Positions 57,114 to 64,000 of a stretch of DNA of 64,000 bases are shown in pieces. The stretch is from Bradyrhizobium tropiciagri (GTDB taxonomy: Bacteria; Pseudomonadota; Alphaproteobacteria; Rhizobiales; Xanthobacteraceae): positions 186,001-250,000 of the forward strand of contig NZ_JAFCKF010000006.1 of assembly GCF_018130545.1 (NCBI RefSeq). Reading direction: 5' to 3'. A program made the translations under genes and the position numbers. Below the pieces are notes generated by a model, which was not told where the DNA came from, did no database searches, and worked only from the letters and a program-made list of their open reading frames with translations. Each line of letters opens with the position of its first letter. Positions within the stretch are counted from its first letter, which is position 1.

Positions 57114-58097
57114 CTAGAGGCGGAATTCCTCGCCAAGGTAAAGCCGGCGTACATCGGGATCGTTAACGATCTCCTCCGGGCTGCCCTCAGTCAAGATCTC
57201 ACCGGCATAGACGATGTAGGCGCGGTCGGTCAGGCCGAGCGTCTCGCGGACATTGTGGTCGGTGATGAGCACGCCGATGCCGCGGTTGGTGAGATGGCGG
57301 ACCAGGTCCTGGATGTCGCCGACCGCGATCGGATCGATGCCGGCGAACGGCTCGTCGAGCAGCATGTAATTGGGCCGCGTCGCCAGCGCGCGCGCGATTT
57401 CGACGCGGCGGCGCTCGCCGCCGGACAGCGCGATCGACGGGCTCTTGCGCAGCCGCGTGATGTTGAACTCGTCGAGCAGCGAATCCAGCTCGTGCTCGCG
57501 CTTCTTCTTCGAGGGCTCGACGACCTCGAGCACGGCGCGGATGTTCTGCTCCACCGTCAGGCCGCGGAAGATCGAGGCTTCCTGCGGCAGATAGCCGATG
57601 CCGAGCCGTGCGCGCTGGTACATCGGCAGCTTGGTGACGTCGTGGCCGTCGAGCTCGATCGCGCCCCGATCGGCCTTGATCAGGCCGGTGATCATGTAGA
57701 ACACGGTGGTCTTGCCCGCGCCGTTCGGCCCGAGCAGGCCGACTGCCTCGCCGCGGCGCACATAGATGCTGACGCCGCGCACGACCTGGCGGCTGCCGAA
57801 ACTCTTTTCCACGCTATGTACAGCCAGATAGCCCGGCCGCTTGATCAGCTGGGGCGCCGCTGCGGCGTTGTTGCGGGCGGGCCGCGCACGCGCCGGGGCG
57901 GGCGCTGCAGCCGGTTGGGGTCGCAGCTCGACCGCGGGGGCCGACGCGGCGCGCGCCATCGGCGGCGCATCGCGCACCGGCGACGCCAGCATTTCGCCGA
58001 ACTGGTCGTCGAGTGCCGTGATGTCGTCATGCGAGCGCGCAAATCCGGAACTGCGTTTCGCAGGGCGCCGCCGGAACATGCCGAGAAAATCCACCAT
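57114..58097 (-). CDS. lptB: LPS export ABC transporter ATP-binding protein LptB, with N-terminal extension
   Basis: The ATPase of the LptB2FGC exporter (327 residues). The core (from about 88) has Walker [38 protein letters not shown], signature [18 protein letters not shown], Walker [20 protein letters not shown] and ends YLGEEFRL. Usual LptB is about 240 residues; here some 85 Pro/Ala-rich, low-complexity residues precede it (starting [15 protein letters not shown]). The extended start is kept because the reading frame and codon bias continue. Downstream gene is rpoN. Confidence 0.92.
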   Translation of the reverse strand: MVDFLGMFRRRPAKRSSGFARSHDDITALDDQFGEMLASPVRDAPPMARAASAPAVELRPQPAAAPAPARARPARNNAAAAPQLIKRPGYLAVHSVEKSFGSRQVVRGVSIYVRRGEAVGLLGPNGAGKTTVFYMITGLIKADRGAIELDGHDVTKLPMYQRARLGIGYLPQEASIFRGLTVEQNIRAVLEVVEPSKKKREHELDSLLDEFNITRLRKSPSIALSGGERRRVEIARALATRPNYMLLDEPFAGIDPIAVGDIQDLVRHLTNRGIGVLITDHNVRETLGLTDRAYIVYAGEILTEGSPEEIVNDPDVRRLYLGEEFRL

Positions 58098-58508
58098 CCC
58101 CGCTTCGCTTCAGCCTTTCACGGATTCCGCGACTTTTGCCTGCGGACCAATCGATTCGCACGCGAAGGCGCAAGCATGAGCCGGAAAACTGAACACCGGC
58201 CTTCCTTCGCAACAAAAGCGGACGCGTTTGCGGCGGAGATCATGCTCAAACAACACGGCAAAGCGCGATCACCCGCGCCTTGAATGAATGGATGCCCCTC
58301 CGGCCGACAAGACTCCCCCTCAAGACGCATCGTTCGGCCGGGCCGCAGCAGTAGATACAGTCTCGCCCCGCGCGCTTCAACCTCGCGGCCGCAAAATATT
58401 ATCTAATGCATTGATTTATCTTGTCTTTGGTGGCTTGGCGAAAGCTGACGGGGAGCTTACGGGCCTGTTCGCGGCCAGAAGCCCTCATGGCAATCTCACT
58501 ACCGGTCG
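58098..58508. other. Non-coding gap between lptA and lptB
   Basis: About 411 nt without a certain gene. A 35-residue ORF on the plus strand (58176-58283, MSRKTEHRPSFATKADAF...) has an AAGG box but no known relatives that I recognise. The AT-rich patch 58391-58430 is the probable promoter of lptB-rpoN. Confidence 0.5.
58398..58427 (-). promoter_or_regulatory. Possible sigma-70-type promoter of lptB-rpoN
   Basis: On the minus strand AAGACA (58427-58422), 18-nt spacer, GATAAT (58403-58398), in the only AT-rich patch of the gap. Confidence 0.3.
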
Positions 58509-59240
58509 TTATTTCGGCTTGCTGCCGGGAATCAGCTGAAGCGGCGCGGGGGCCGCGCCGGGGGCGGCCGGCGTTCCGCAGCCGCCCTTGCCGTTCTGCC
58601 CACCCTGCGACTGGATGAACAGGCCCTGCACCTTGCCGCTGTCGGATTCCACCCGCGAGACGCCGGTGGTCATATCGACCAGCAGACGATCGCCGCGCAG
58701 CACGTTTTGGCACTGGGTCAGCACCACCTGGCTCCCGCCGCCGCCGAGCATGGTGATCAAATTGGTCTTGGTGTCAAAGATCGCGGTCTCGCCGGTGACG
58801 ACCTGATCCTTCTGGGTGACGACGACATTGCCCTTCGCCTCCAGCCGCTTGATCGAGGACGCGCCGCCGGGGCCGGGCGTCGCCGACTGCATCGGCGCCG
58901 CGCCTTTGGCGGAAGCGGCCTTGGTGCCGGCCGGCGCAGGCGCCGGCGTCTGGGTCGATTTGTCCTCGTAGAACACGACCAGGATCTTCGAGGTCATGGT
59001 GGTGTCGCCCTGCACGACCTTCACATTGCCGGAGAAGGTCGCCTCCTTCTTCTTGTCGCGCATTTCGAGCGCCGCGGCCTCGATCTGGATCGGCTGGTCG
59101 CGGTTCTGCGAAAAGCCCTGCATGGCGTTGGGAACGCCGCTCATCGTGCCCTGCGCAGATGCCGCGCCGGCTGCGAGCAGCGCAAGCAGGAAGGCCGCAA
59201 TGACCGTGCCGTACGGAAAACGTCTCATCATCAAAATCAT
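58509..59240 (-). CDS. lptA: Lipopolysaccharide transport periplasmic protein LptA
   Basis: A periplasmic OstA-fold protein (243 residues) that forms the LPS bridge. Signal peptide TVIAAFLLALLAAGAASAQ. The OstA repeats follow: QPIQIEAAALEMRDKKKEATFSGNVKVVQGDTTMTSK and KGNVVVTQKDQVVTGETAIFDTKTNLITMLGG, interrupted by an Ala/Pro/Thr-rich insert of about 45 residues (TQTPAPAPAGTKAAS). The start overlaps the lptC stop (ATGA). Confidence 0.92.
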   Translation of the reverse strand: MILMMRRFPYGTVIAAFLLALLAAGAASAQGTMSGVPNAMQGFSQNRDQPIQIEAAALEMRDKKKEATFSGNVKVVQGDTTMTSKILVVFYEDKSTQTPAPAPAGTKAASAKGAAPMQSATPGPGGASSIKRLEAKGNVVVTQKDQVVTGETAIFDTKTNLITMLGGGGSQVVLTQCQNVLRGDRLLVDMTTGVSRVESDSGKVQGLFIQSQGGQNGKGGCGTPAAPGAAPAPLQLIPGSKPK

Positions 59241-59971
59241 TTCGGGTTGGCGGATTTGCGCACCTTCGGCGTCGCCGGAGGAGGAGGTGGCGGTGCGGGC
59301 TCGGCTTGCGGGCTCGGATTGTTGTCGCCGAGCTTGTCGAGATACATCACGACATTGCCTTCGAAGCGCACGAGCTCGCCGCTGTTGTAGATCCTGAGCC
59401 GGTCGGATGTCAGCGTCCCCTGGAGCAGCTTGACATCAACGTGCTCGTCCGACGACACGTTGCCCTTGTTGATGTCGACGAAGGCCTGCGTCAGCTTCGC
59501 TTCATAGCCGGTGGACGACTGCAGGAAGATATCCTGGCGCAAATCGAGAAGCTGCTTCTTGTTGTCGAAGAAGCCGGTGCGCGCATCCATCGTGACCGTC
59601 GACTCGTCCTGCTGCGCCACCTTGGCGCGGATCGTCTTCAGCTCGACATGGTCGGGATCGGTGACGTCCTGGATCGCCGCCTTGGCCCACATCTCATAAG
59701 GCCGGCCGTCGGTGGAGAAGCCGGCGATGTGCGGCGATTCCATCGTGATCTTGGTGCCGGACACCACGAGGTTGTCCATCTCGACCGGCAGCTTGGGGAT
59801 CATTTCGCGGAATGGATTGTAGACCGAGACGAAGATGATCGAGGCCATCGCCAGCCCGACCACCGCGGGCACCGCGACGCGCAGGATCCGCACCATGCGG
59901 CTGTGCCGCGCGGCGGCGGCAAAGCGCGCCTCGAGGCCCGTCACATAGGCTGGATTCTGAACCGAATTCAC
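59237..59971 (-). CDS. lptC: LPS export ABC transporter periplasmic protein LptC
   Basis: A 244-residue bitopic inner-membrane protein: helix VPAVVGLAMASIIFVSVYNP, then the periplasmic LptC domain with LVVSGTKITMESPHIAGFSTDGRPYEMWA and TVTMDARTGFFDNKKQLLDLR. The Pro-rich tail (PAPPPPPPATPK) is lineage-specific. Operon lptC-lptA (4-nt overlap), then lptB after a gap. Confidence 0.92.
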   Translation of the reverse strand: MNSVQNPAYVTGLEARFAAAARHSRMVRILRVAVPAVVGLAMASIIFVSVYNPFREMIPKLPVEMDNLVVSGTKITMESPHIAGFSTDGRPYEMWAKAAIQDVTDPDHVELKTIRAKVAQQDESTVTMDARTGFFDNKKQLLDLRQDIFLQSSTGYEAKLTQAFVDINKGNVSSDEHVDVKLLQGTLTSDRLRIYNSGELVRFEGNVVMYLDKLGDNNPSPQAEPAPPPPPPATPKVRKSANPK

Positions 59972-60142
59972 CTGAGCTCCAGAGGCACGAAATTGCCCCT
60001 ATTCTAGCCGGAGCCGCCCAATTATGCAGCCCGGACCTCGCGTCGCGCCCCTGCGGGAGACCACGCGTGAACAGTTTGGCCGAAACGGGGCGGAACCGGC
60101 CCCGCCGCGAACGAATTCGCGCCTCATCATTAATAGGCGAAA

Positions 60143-60757
60143 TCACGAATGGGCGAAGATGTCCTCGGCCTCCCAGCCATCGAGATCGAGCCTGGCGCGA
60201 GCGGGCAAGAAATCGAAGCAGGCCTGAGCGAGGTCGGAGCGTCCTTCGCGCGCCAGCATGACGTTCAACTTTTCGCGCAACGCATGCAAATGCAGCACGT
60301 CGGACGCGGCATAGGCGAGCTGGGCTTCGCTGAGGCTCTGCGCGCCCCAGTCGCTTGACTGCTGCTGCTTCGAAAGTTCGACGTTCAACACCTCGCGCAC
60401 CAGATCCTTGAGGCCGTGGCGGTCGGTATAGGTGCGTGCCAGCCGCGAGGCGATCTTGGTGCAATAGACCGGCGTCGGCATCACGCCGAAGGTGTTGTAG
60501 AGCACCGCGACGTCGAACCGCGCGAAATGGAAGATCTTGGTGATCTTGGGATTGGCGAGCAGCGCCTTCAGATTCGGCGAATCGGTATGGCCCTTCGGAA
60601 TCTGGATCACGTCGGCGGTGCCGTCGCCGTTCGACATCTGTACCACGCAGAGCCGGTCGCGATGCGGATGCAGCCCCATGGTCTCGGTGTCGATCGCAAC
60701 GGAATCGGTGTAGCGCGTGAGATCGGGCAGGTCGCCGCGATGCAGGCGGATGGTCAT
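60143..60757 (-). CDS. rnd: Ribonuclease D (exonuclease domain only)
   Basis: A 204-residue DEDDy 3'-5' exonuclease. Exo I is SVAIDTETMGLHPHRD, Exo II IFHFARFDVAVLYNTFG and Exo III LSEAQLAYAASDVLHLHAL. Full RNase D also has one or two HRDC domains; they are missing, as in many alphaproteobacterial short forms. The start MTIRLHRGDLPDL at 60757 fits the family. Located upstream of lptC, a common linkage. Confidence 0.92.
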   Translation of the reverse strand: MTIRLHRGDLPDLTRYTDSVAIDTETMGLHPHRDRLCVVQMSNGDGTADVIQIPKGHTDSPNLKALLANPKITKIFHFARFDVAVLYNTFGVMPTPVYCTKIASRLARTYTDRHGLKDLVREVLNVELSKQQQSSDWGAQSLSEAQLAYAASDVLHLHALREKLNVMLAREGRSDLAQACFDFLPARARLDLDGWEAEDIFAHS

Positions 60758-61113
60758 GAAATAAGGCCTCGGGTCTCGGTTCGATTCGACGGGCGACACT
60801 AGCCCCCAAACGCCCGGGATGCGAGCGGATAGGCGGGCACCGGGCCGCTCAGTGGGGGTTGCGCCCGCTCTTGCCATATCCTGACAGGACTGCCCAGCAC
60901 CGCGTGAACCCTGTTGCATTTGGATCACGCTGCAATTCAAACGATTGGCGACTGGATGATCCGAAGCCCCGCAATACCCATATGGAGGAACGGGTTTCTC
61001 GCGGTTCTCGATCACACTTCCGCGCATTTTTTTTGCACGTCCGCGCCGATGAAATCGACGAACGGGCGCCCCATCTGAGCCCAGCCGCTCGCACGTCCTA
61101 CTCATCTTCAGAA

Positions 61114-62388
61114 ATGAGCCTCATGTCGGAACAGACCATCGCCGCGCCGATCGATGACCAGCAGGAGCGCGGCTTTTCGCGCTATCAAACGTTTCTGATC
61201 GCGCTGCTCGCCTTCACGCAATTCACCCTGATCCTCGACTTCATCATCATGTCGCCGCTCGGCGCCATCCTGATGCCGTCGCTCAACATCACGGCCGGGC
61301 AGTTCGGCGTCGCCGTGTCGGCCTATGCGTTCGCGGCCGGCATCTCCGGCATCCTCGCCGCCGGCTTTGCCGATCGCTTCGACCGCAAGCGGATGCTGCT
61401 GTTCTTCTATGTCGGCTTCACCTTCGGCACCGTGCTGTGCGCATTGGCGCAGAATTTCCACGTGCTGCTGCTCGGCCGCATCGTCACCGGCCTGTTCGGC
61501 GGCGTGATCGGCTCCGTGGTGCTCGCGATCGTCACCGACCTGTTCCCGCTGCAGCTGCGCGGCCGGGTGATGGGCTTCATCCAGACCGCGTTCGCAGCGA
61601 GCCAGGTGCTCGGCGTGCCCGCCGGACTTTTCCTGGCCAATCACTGGAACTGGCACATCTGCTTCGTCGCCATCGTCGGCCTGTCGATCGCTGCGATCGC
61701 CACCATCGTGCTGTTCATGGAGCCGGTCGACGGCCATCTCAAGCTGCAGCACGACCGCAACCCGTTCCAGCATTTGATCGCGACCGTAGCGCAGCCGCGC
61801 TACACGCTGGCCTTCATGGTGACGACGCTGCTGGCGACCGGCGGCTTCATGCTGATGCCGTTCGGCAGCGCCTTCACCGTGCACAATCTCGGCATCGACA
61901 TCGTCCATCTGCCGACGATCTACCTGGTCTCCGGCCTGTTCAGCATCCTGATGGGGCCGCTGGTCGGCCGCGCCAGCGATGCGTTCGGCAAATACCCGAC
62001 CTTCATCTTCGGCTGCGTGGTGTCGGCCATCATGGTGCTGATCTACACCCATCTCGGCCACGTCTCGCTGCTGACTGCGATCATCGTCAATGTGCTGATG
62101 TTCGTCGGCATCTTCTCGCGCATGATCCCGTCGCAGGCGCTGATGTCGGCGATCCCCGACGCCAGCCAGCGCGGCGCATTCAGCGCGGTCTCAGCCTCGG
62201 TGCAGCAGCTCTCGGGCGGACTGGGCTCGGTGGTCGCCGCCGCGATCGTCGCCGAGAATGCGGACGGCTCGCTGCTGCATTTCGACCGGATCGGCTACGT
62301 CGTCGTGGCGAGCTCGATGATCTCGATGATCGCGATGTACTTCGTGCAGAAGCCGATCGCGCGGCGGAGCGGCAAGCGGGTGGTGTGA
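61114..62388 (+). CDS. MFS transporter (AraJ-like drug/sugar efflux type)
   Basis: A 424-residue, 12-helix major-facilitator protein. Helix 1 FLIALLAFTQFTLILDFIIMSPL, motif A GILAAGFADRFDRKRMLLFF, FGGVIGSVVLAIVTDLFPLQLRGRVMG and second-half PLVGRASDAFGKYPTFIFG. Substrate unknown. The start is uncertain: ATG at 61114 (MSLMSEQTIAAP) or 61123. No linked regulator. Confidence 0.88.
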   Translation: MSLMSEQTIAAPIDDQQERGFSRYQTFLIALLAFTQFTLILDFIIMSPLGAILMPSLNITAGQFGVAVSAYAFAAGISGILAAGFADRFDRKRMLLFFYVGFTFGTVLCALAQNFHVLLLGRIVTGLFGGVIGSVVLAIVTDLFPLQLRGRVMGFIQTAFAASQVLGVPAGLFLANHWNWHICFVAIVGLSIAAIATIVLFMEPVDGHLKLQHDRNPFQHLIATVAQPRYTLAFMVTTLLATGGFMLMPFGSAFTVHNLGIDIVHLPTIYLVSGLFSILMGPLVGRASDAFGKYPTFIFGCVVSAIMVLIYTHLGHVSLLTAIIVNVLMFVGIFSRMIPSQALMSAIPDASQRGAFSAVSASVQQLSGGLGSVVAAAIVAENADGSLLHFDRIGYVVVASSMISMIAMYFVQKPIARRSGKRVV

Positions 62389-62489
62389 GGTAAACTCGCC
62401 CGTACTCCGCCACCTCATCCTCAGCGGGCCACGGCTTCGCCGCACCCACCCTCCGGATGCTGAGCGATTTCAATCGCTTAAAAAGGGGG

Positions 62490-62576
<87 letters not shown>

Positions 62577-62724
62577 ATGTGGAGCGGCTTAGTAAGGATC
62601 GGTTACGCGCTTGTCAAATTCGCGATCGAAAATTCAAATAGCCTGTACAGGATTGGGCTGATGGCGTATCGCGAGAAGCGCTAAATGCGCTCAATCGCTC
62701 TCGAATCCGGCAGGAATGGACCTC

Positions 62725-63693
62725 ATGGCATCGAACCTGGAAACGCTCGTCACGGTCTTCGGCGGATCGGGTTTTCTGGGACGCAACGTGGTCCGGGCGC
62801 TGTGCAAGCGCGATTATCGCGTGCGAGTCGCGGTGCGGCGGCCCGAACTGGCCTTCCACCTGCAGCCGCTCGGCCGCGTCGGGCAGATTCATGCCGTCCA
62901 GGCCAATGTGCGCTACCCGGCCTCGGTCGAGGCGGCGATGCGTGATTCGCATATTGCCATCAACCTGGTCGGCATTCTGGCCGAGGGCGGCGGGCAGAGC
63001 TTTGACGCCGTGCAGGTGAAGGGCGCCGAGGCGATCGCCAAGGCCGCAACTGCGGCCGGTGCCCGGATGGTCCATGTCTCGGCGATCGGCGCCGATAAGG
63101 ATTCGGCCTCTGGCTATTACCGCGCCAAGGCGGACGGCGAGCAGGCGGTGCTGGCGGCCCTGCCGCAGGCCACCATCATGCGGCCGTCGCTGCTGTTCGG
63201 GCCCGAGGATCAATTCACCAACCGCTTTGCGGCGCTAGCGCGGATGTCGCCGGTGCTGCCGCTGGTCGGCGGCGGGGCCAACAAGTTGCAGCCGGCCTAT
63301 GTCGCCGATGTCGCCGACGCCGTGGCCGATGCCGTGGACGGCAAAGCGAAGGCCGGCGCCACCTACGAGCTCGGCGGGCCTGAGGTGCTGACCATGCGCG
63401 AGGTGATGGAGATCATCCTCCAGATCACTCAGCGCGATCGCATGCTGGCGCCGCTGCCGTTCGGCCTCGCCAAGCTGCAATCCTATGTCCTGCAATTCGC
63501 GCCGGGCCCGTTCACGCTGACGCCGGACCAGGTCGCGATGCTGCGGTCGGACAATGTGGTGTCGGACGCCGCCAAGGCCGCCGGCCTGACATTTGCCGGC
63601 CTCGGCATCACGCCGGATTCGATGGAAGCGGTGGCCCCGCAGTATCTGTGGCGCTTCCGCGCGACGGGGCAATTCCAGAAGAAGAGCGCTTAA
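62725..63693 (+). CDS. Complex I NDUFA9-like NAD(P)-binding protein
   Basis: A 322-residue atypical SDR/epimerase of the NDUFA9 group. LVTVFGGSGFLGRNVVRALCKR binds the nucleotide; INLVGILAEGGGQSFDAV, VHVSAIGADKDSASGYYRAKADGEQ and PSLLFGPEDQFTNRFAALARM match the family. In mitochondria the relative is a complex I accessory subunit; in bacteria the role is unclear. The ATG at 62725 has AGGA 9 nt upstream, better than the ATG at 62716. Confidence 0.9.
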   Translation: MASNLETLVTVFGGSGFLGRNVVRALCKRDYRVRVAVRRPELAFHLQPLGRVGQIHAVQANVRYPASVEAAMRDSHIAINLVGILAEGGGQSFDAVQVKGAEAIAKAATAAGARMVHVSAIGADKDSASGYYRAKADGEQAVLAALPQATIMRPSLLFGPEDQFTNRFAALARMSPVLPLVGGGANKLQPAYVADVADAVADAVDGKAKAGATYELGGPEVLTMREVMEIILQITQRDRMLAPLPFGLAKLQSYVLQFAPGPFTLTPDQVAMLRSDNVVSDAAKAAGLTFAGLGITPDSMEAVAPQYLWRFRATGQFQKKSA

Positions 63694-63705
63694 GCAGCTC
63701 TTTCC

Positions 63706-63873
63706 CGTCGTCCCGGCCAAGCCAACGGGTCGCGCGAACGCGCGCCCGATGACAGGCTCCGCGCGAGCCGGGACCCATAACCACCGCTATTCAAGATGGG
63801 CGCGCTGTAGTCCAAGCTTGTTCTAACAACACAGGCCTGTGGTTATAGGTCCCTGCTTACGCAGGGACGACAG
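63706..63873. repeat. Degenerate inverted repeat of the same family as at 2121-2245
   Basis: Contains CGTCGTCCCGG (63707 on), GGGACCCATAACCACCGC (about 63770), the complement-like GTGGTTATAGGTCCCTGC (about 63839) and GCAGGGACGACAG (63861-63873). The two outer arms can fold back. GGACCCATAACCACCGC is shared with the element near 2142. Lies between two convergent genes. Confidence 0.7.
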
Positions 63874-63883
63874 CGGAGAATGC

Positions 63884-64000
63884 TTACCTTCCCATCGCCA
63901 GCGCGATCAGGCCGAGGGTGCCGACGATCACGCGCCACCAGGCAAAGAAGGTGAAGCCGCGGCGGGTCACGAAGTTGAGGAACGCCCGCACCACGATCAT
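63884..64000 (-). CDS. uppP: Undecaprenyl-diphosphatase UppP (C-terminal end only)
   Basis: The last 38 codons of a minus-strand gene whose start lies beyond the window. The translation VVRAFLNFVTRRGFTFFAWWR followed by VIVGTLGLIALAMGR matches the last membrane helix of UppP/BacA, which dephosphorylates undecaprenyl pyrophosphate for cell-wall synthesis. The short length limits certainty. Confidence 0.8.
   Translation of the reverse strand: MIVVRAFLNFVTRRGFTFFAWWRVIVGTLGLIALAMGR

Noticed and set aside
58288-58539. 83-residue plus-strand ORF between lptA and lptB
   Set aside because: Overlaps the lptA 3' end, no RBS and no recognisable family.
62395-62485. Terminator between the MFS gene and tRNA-Leu
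   Set aside because: Weak inverted repeats (CTCAGC/GCTGAG and AGCGATT/AATCGCT) occur but not with T-tracts in either expected orientation; possibly a decayed repeat.

Overview
The window is a GC-rich (mid-60s %), tightly packed alphaproteobacterial chromosome segment. Protein family variants, gene order, a tRNA-linked GIY-YIG gene, a ROSE-type RNA thermometer and the dispersed palindromic repeats all point to Bradyrhizobium or a close relative (Nitrobacteraceae, Hyphomicrobiales). It is almost entirely core genome: about 57 protein genes, two tRNAs, several clear terminators and hardly any recent insertion. I see no rRNA, CRISPR, insertion sequence, prophage or integrase.

Layout. 1-5.5 kb: partial moeB/thiF-type adenylyltransferase, a peptidoglycan-binding protein with a trypsin-like domain lacking the catalytic His, gamma-glutamyltransferase, a GNAT acetyltransferase and mutM. 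5.6-9.9 kb: ubiE-ubiB-coaBC-dut; coaBC carries an N-terminal ribbon-helix-helix domain. 10.2-15.5 kb: a DivL-type kinase (Tyr at the phospho-acceptor position), a TsaE-AmgK fusion, a PilZ protein and MurU, so tRNA modification and cell-wall recycling sit beside cell-cycle signalling. 15.5-18.5 kb: DUF2891 and BASS-family transporter genes divergent from a LysR regulator. 18.5-25.6 kb: addB-addA-trxA. 25.7-32.4 kb, minus strand: phosphoesterase, folC-accD, trpA/trpB/trpF, lapA-like and ihfB. 32.6-38.2 kb: sppA, rpsA, cmk, aroA. 38.3-40.4 kb: TIGR02300 protein, tRNA-Ala, GIY-YIG, ohrR/ohr. 40.5-46.1 kb: CoA-transferase and the complete ugpBAEC glycerol-3-phosphate importer with a Pho-box-like site. 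46.2-47.5 kb: heat-controlled hsp20-DUF1150 and a small conserved gene. 47.5-53.8 kb: a TetR-linked catabolic cluster (SDR, saccharopine-dehydrogenase-like, acyl-CoA ligase, MHS-type MFS). 53.9-60.8 kb, minus: ptsN, hpf, rpoN, lptB, lptA, lptC, rnd. 61-64 kb: MFS, tRNA-Leu, NDUFA9-like protein and the end of uppP.

Most operons are translationally coupled by 1-8 nt overlaps (ubiE/ubiB, coaBC/dut, divL/tsaE, addB/addA, trpF/trpB/trpA, folC/accD, aroA/cmk, ugpA/E/C, lptC/lptA). The strongest observations for follow-up are: the RHH-CoaBC fusion with a perfect palindrome just upstream; the cluster of five GANTC sites before divL; the RpoH promoter plus ROSE-like thermometer before hsp20; the nested palindromic operator beside the TetR gene and the uncharacterised catabolic operon; and a GIY-YIG gene whose frame has lost its usual stop and runs antisense into ohrR.
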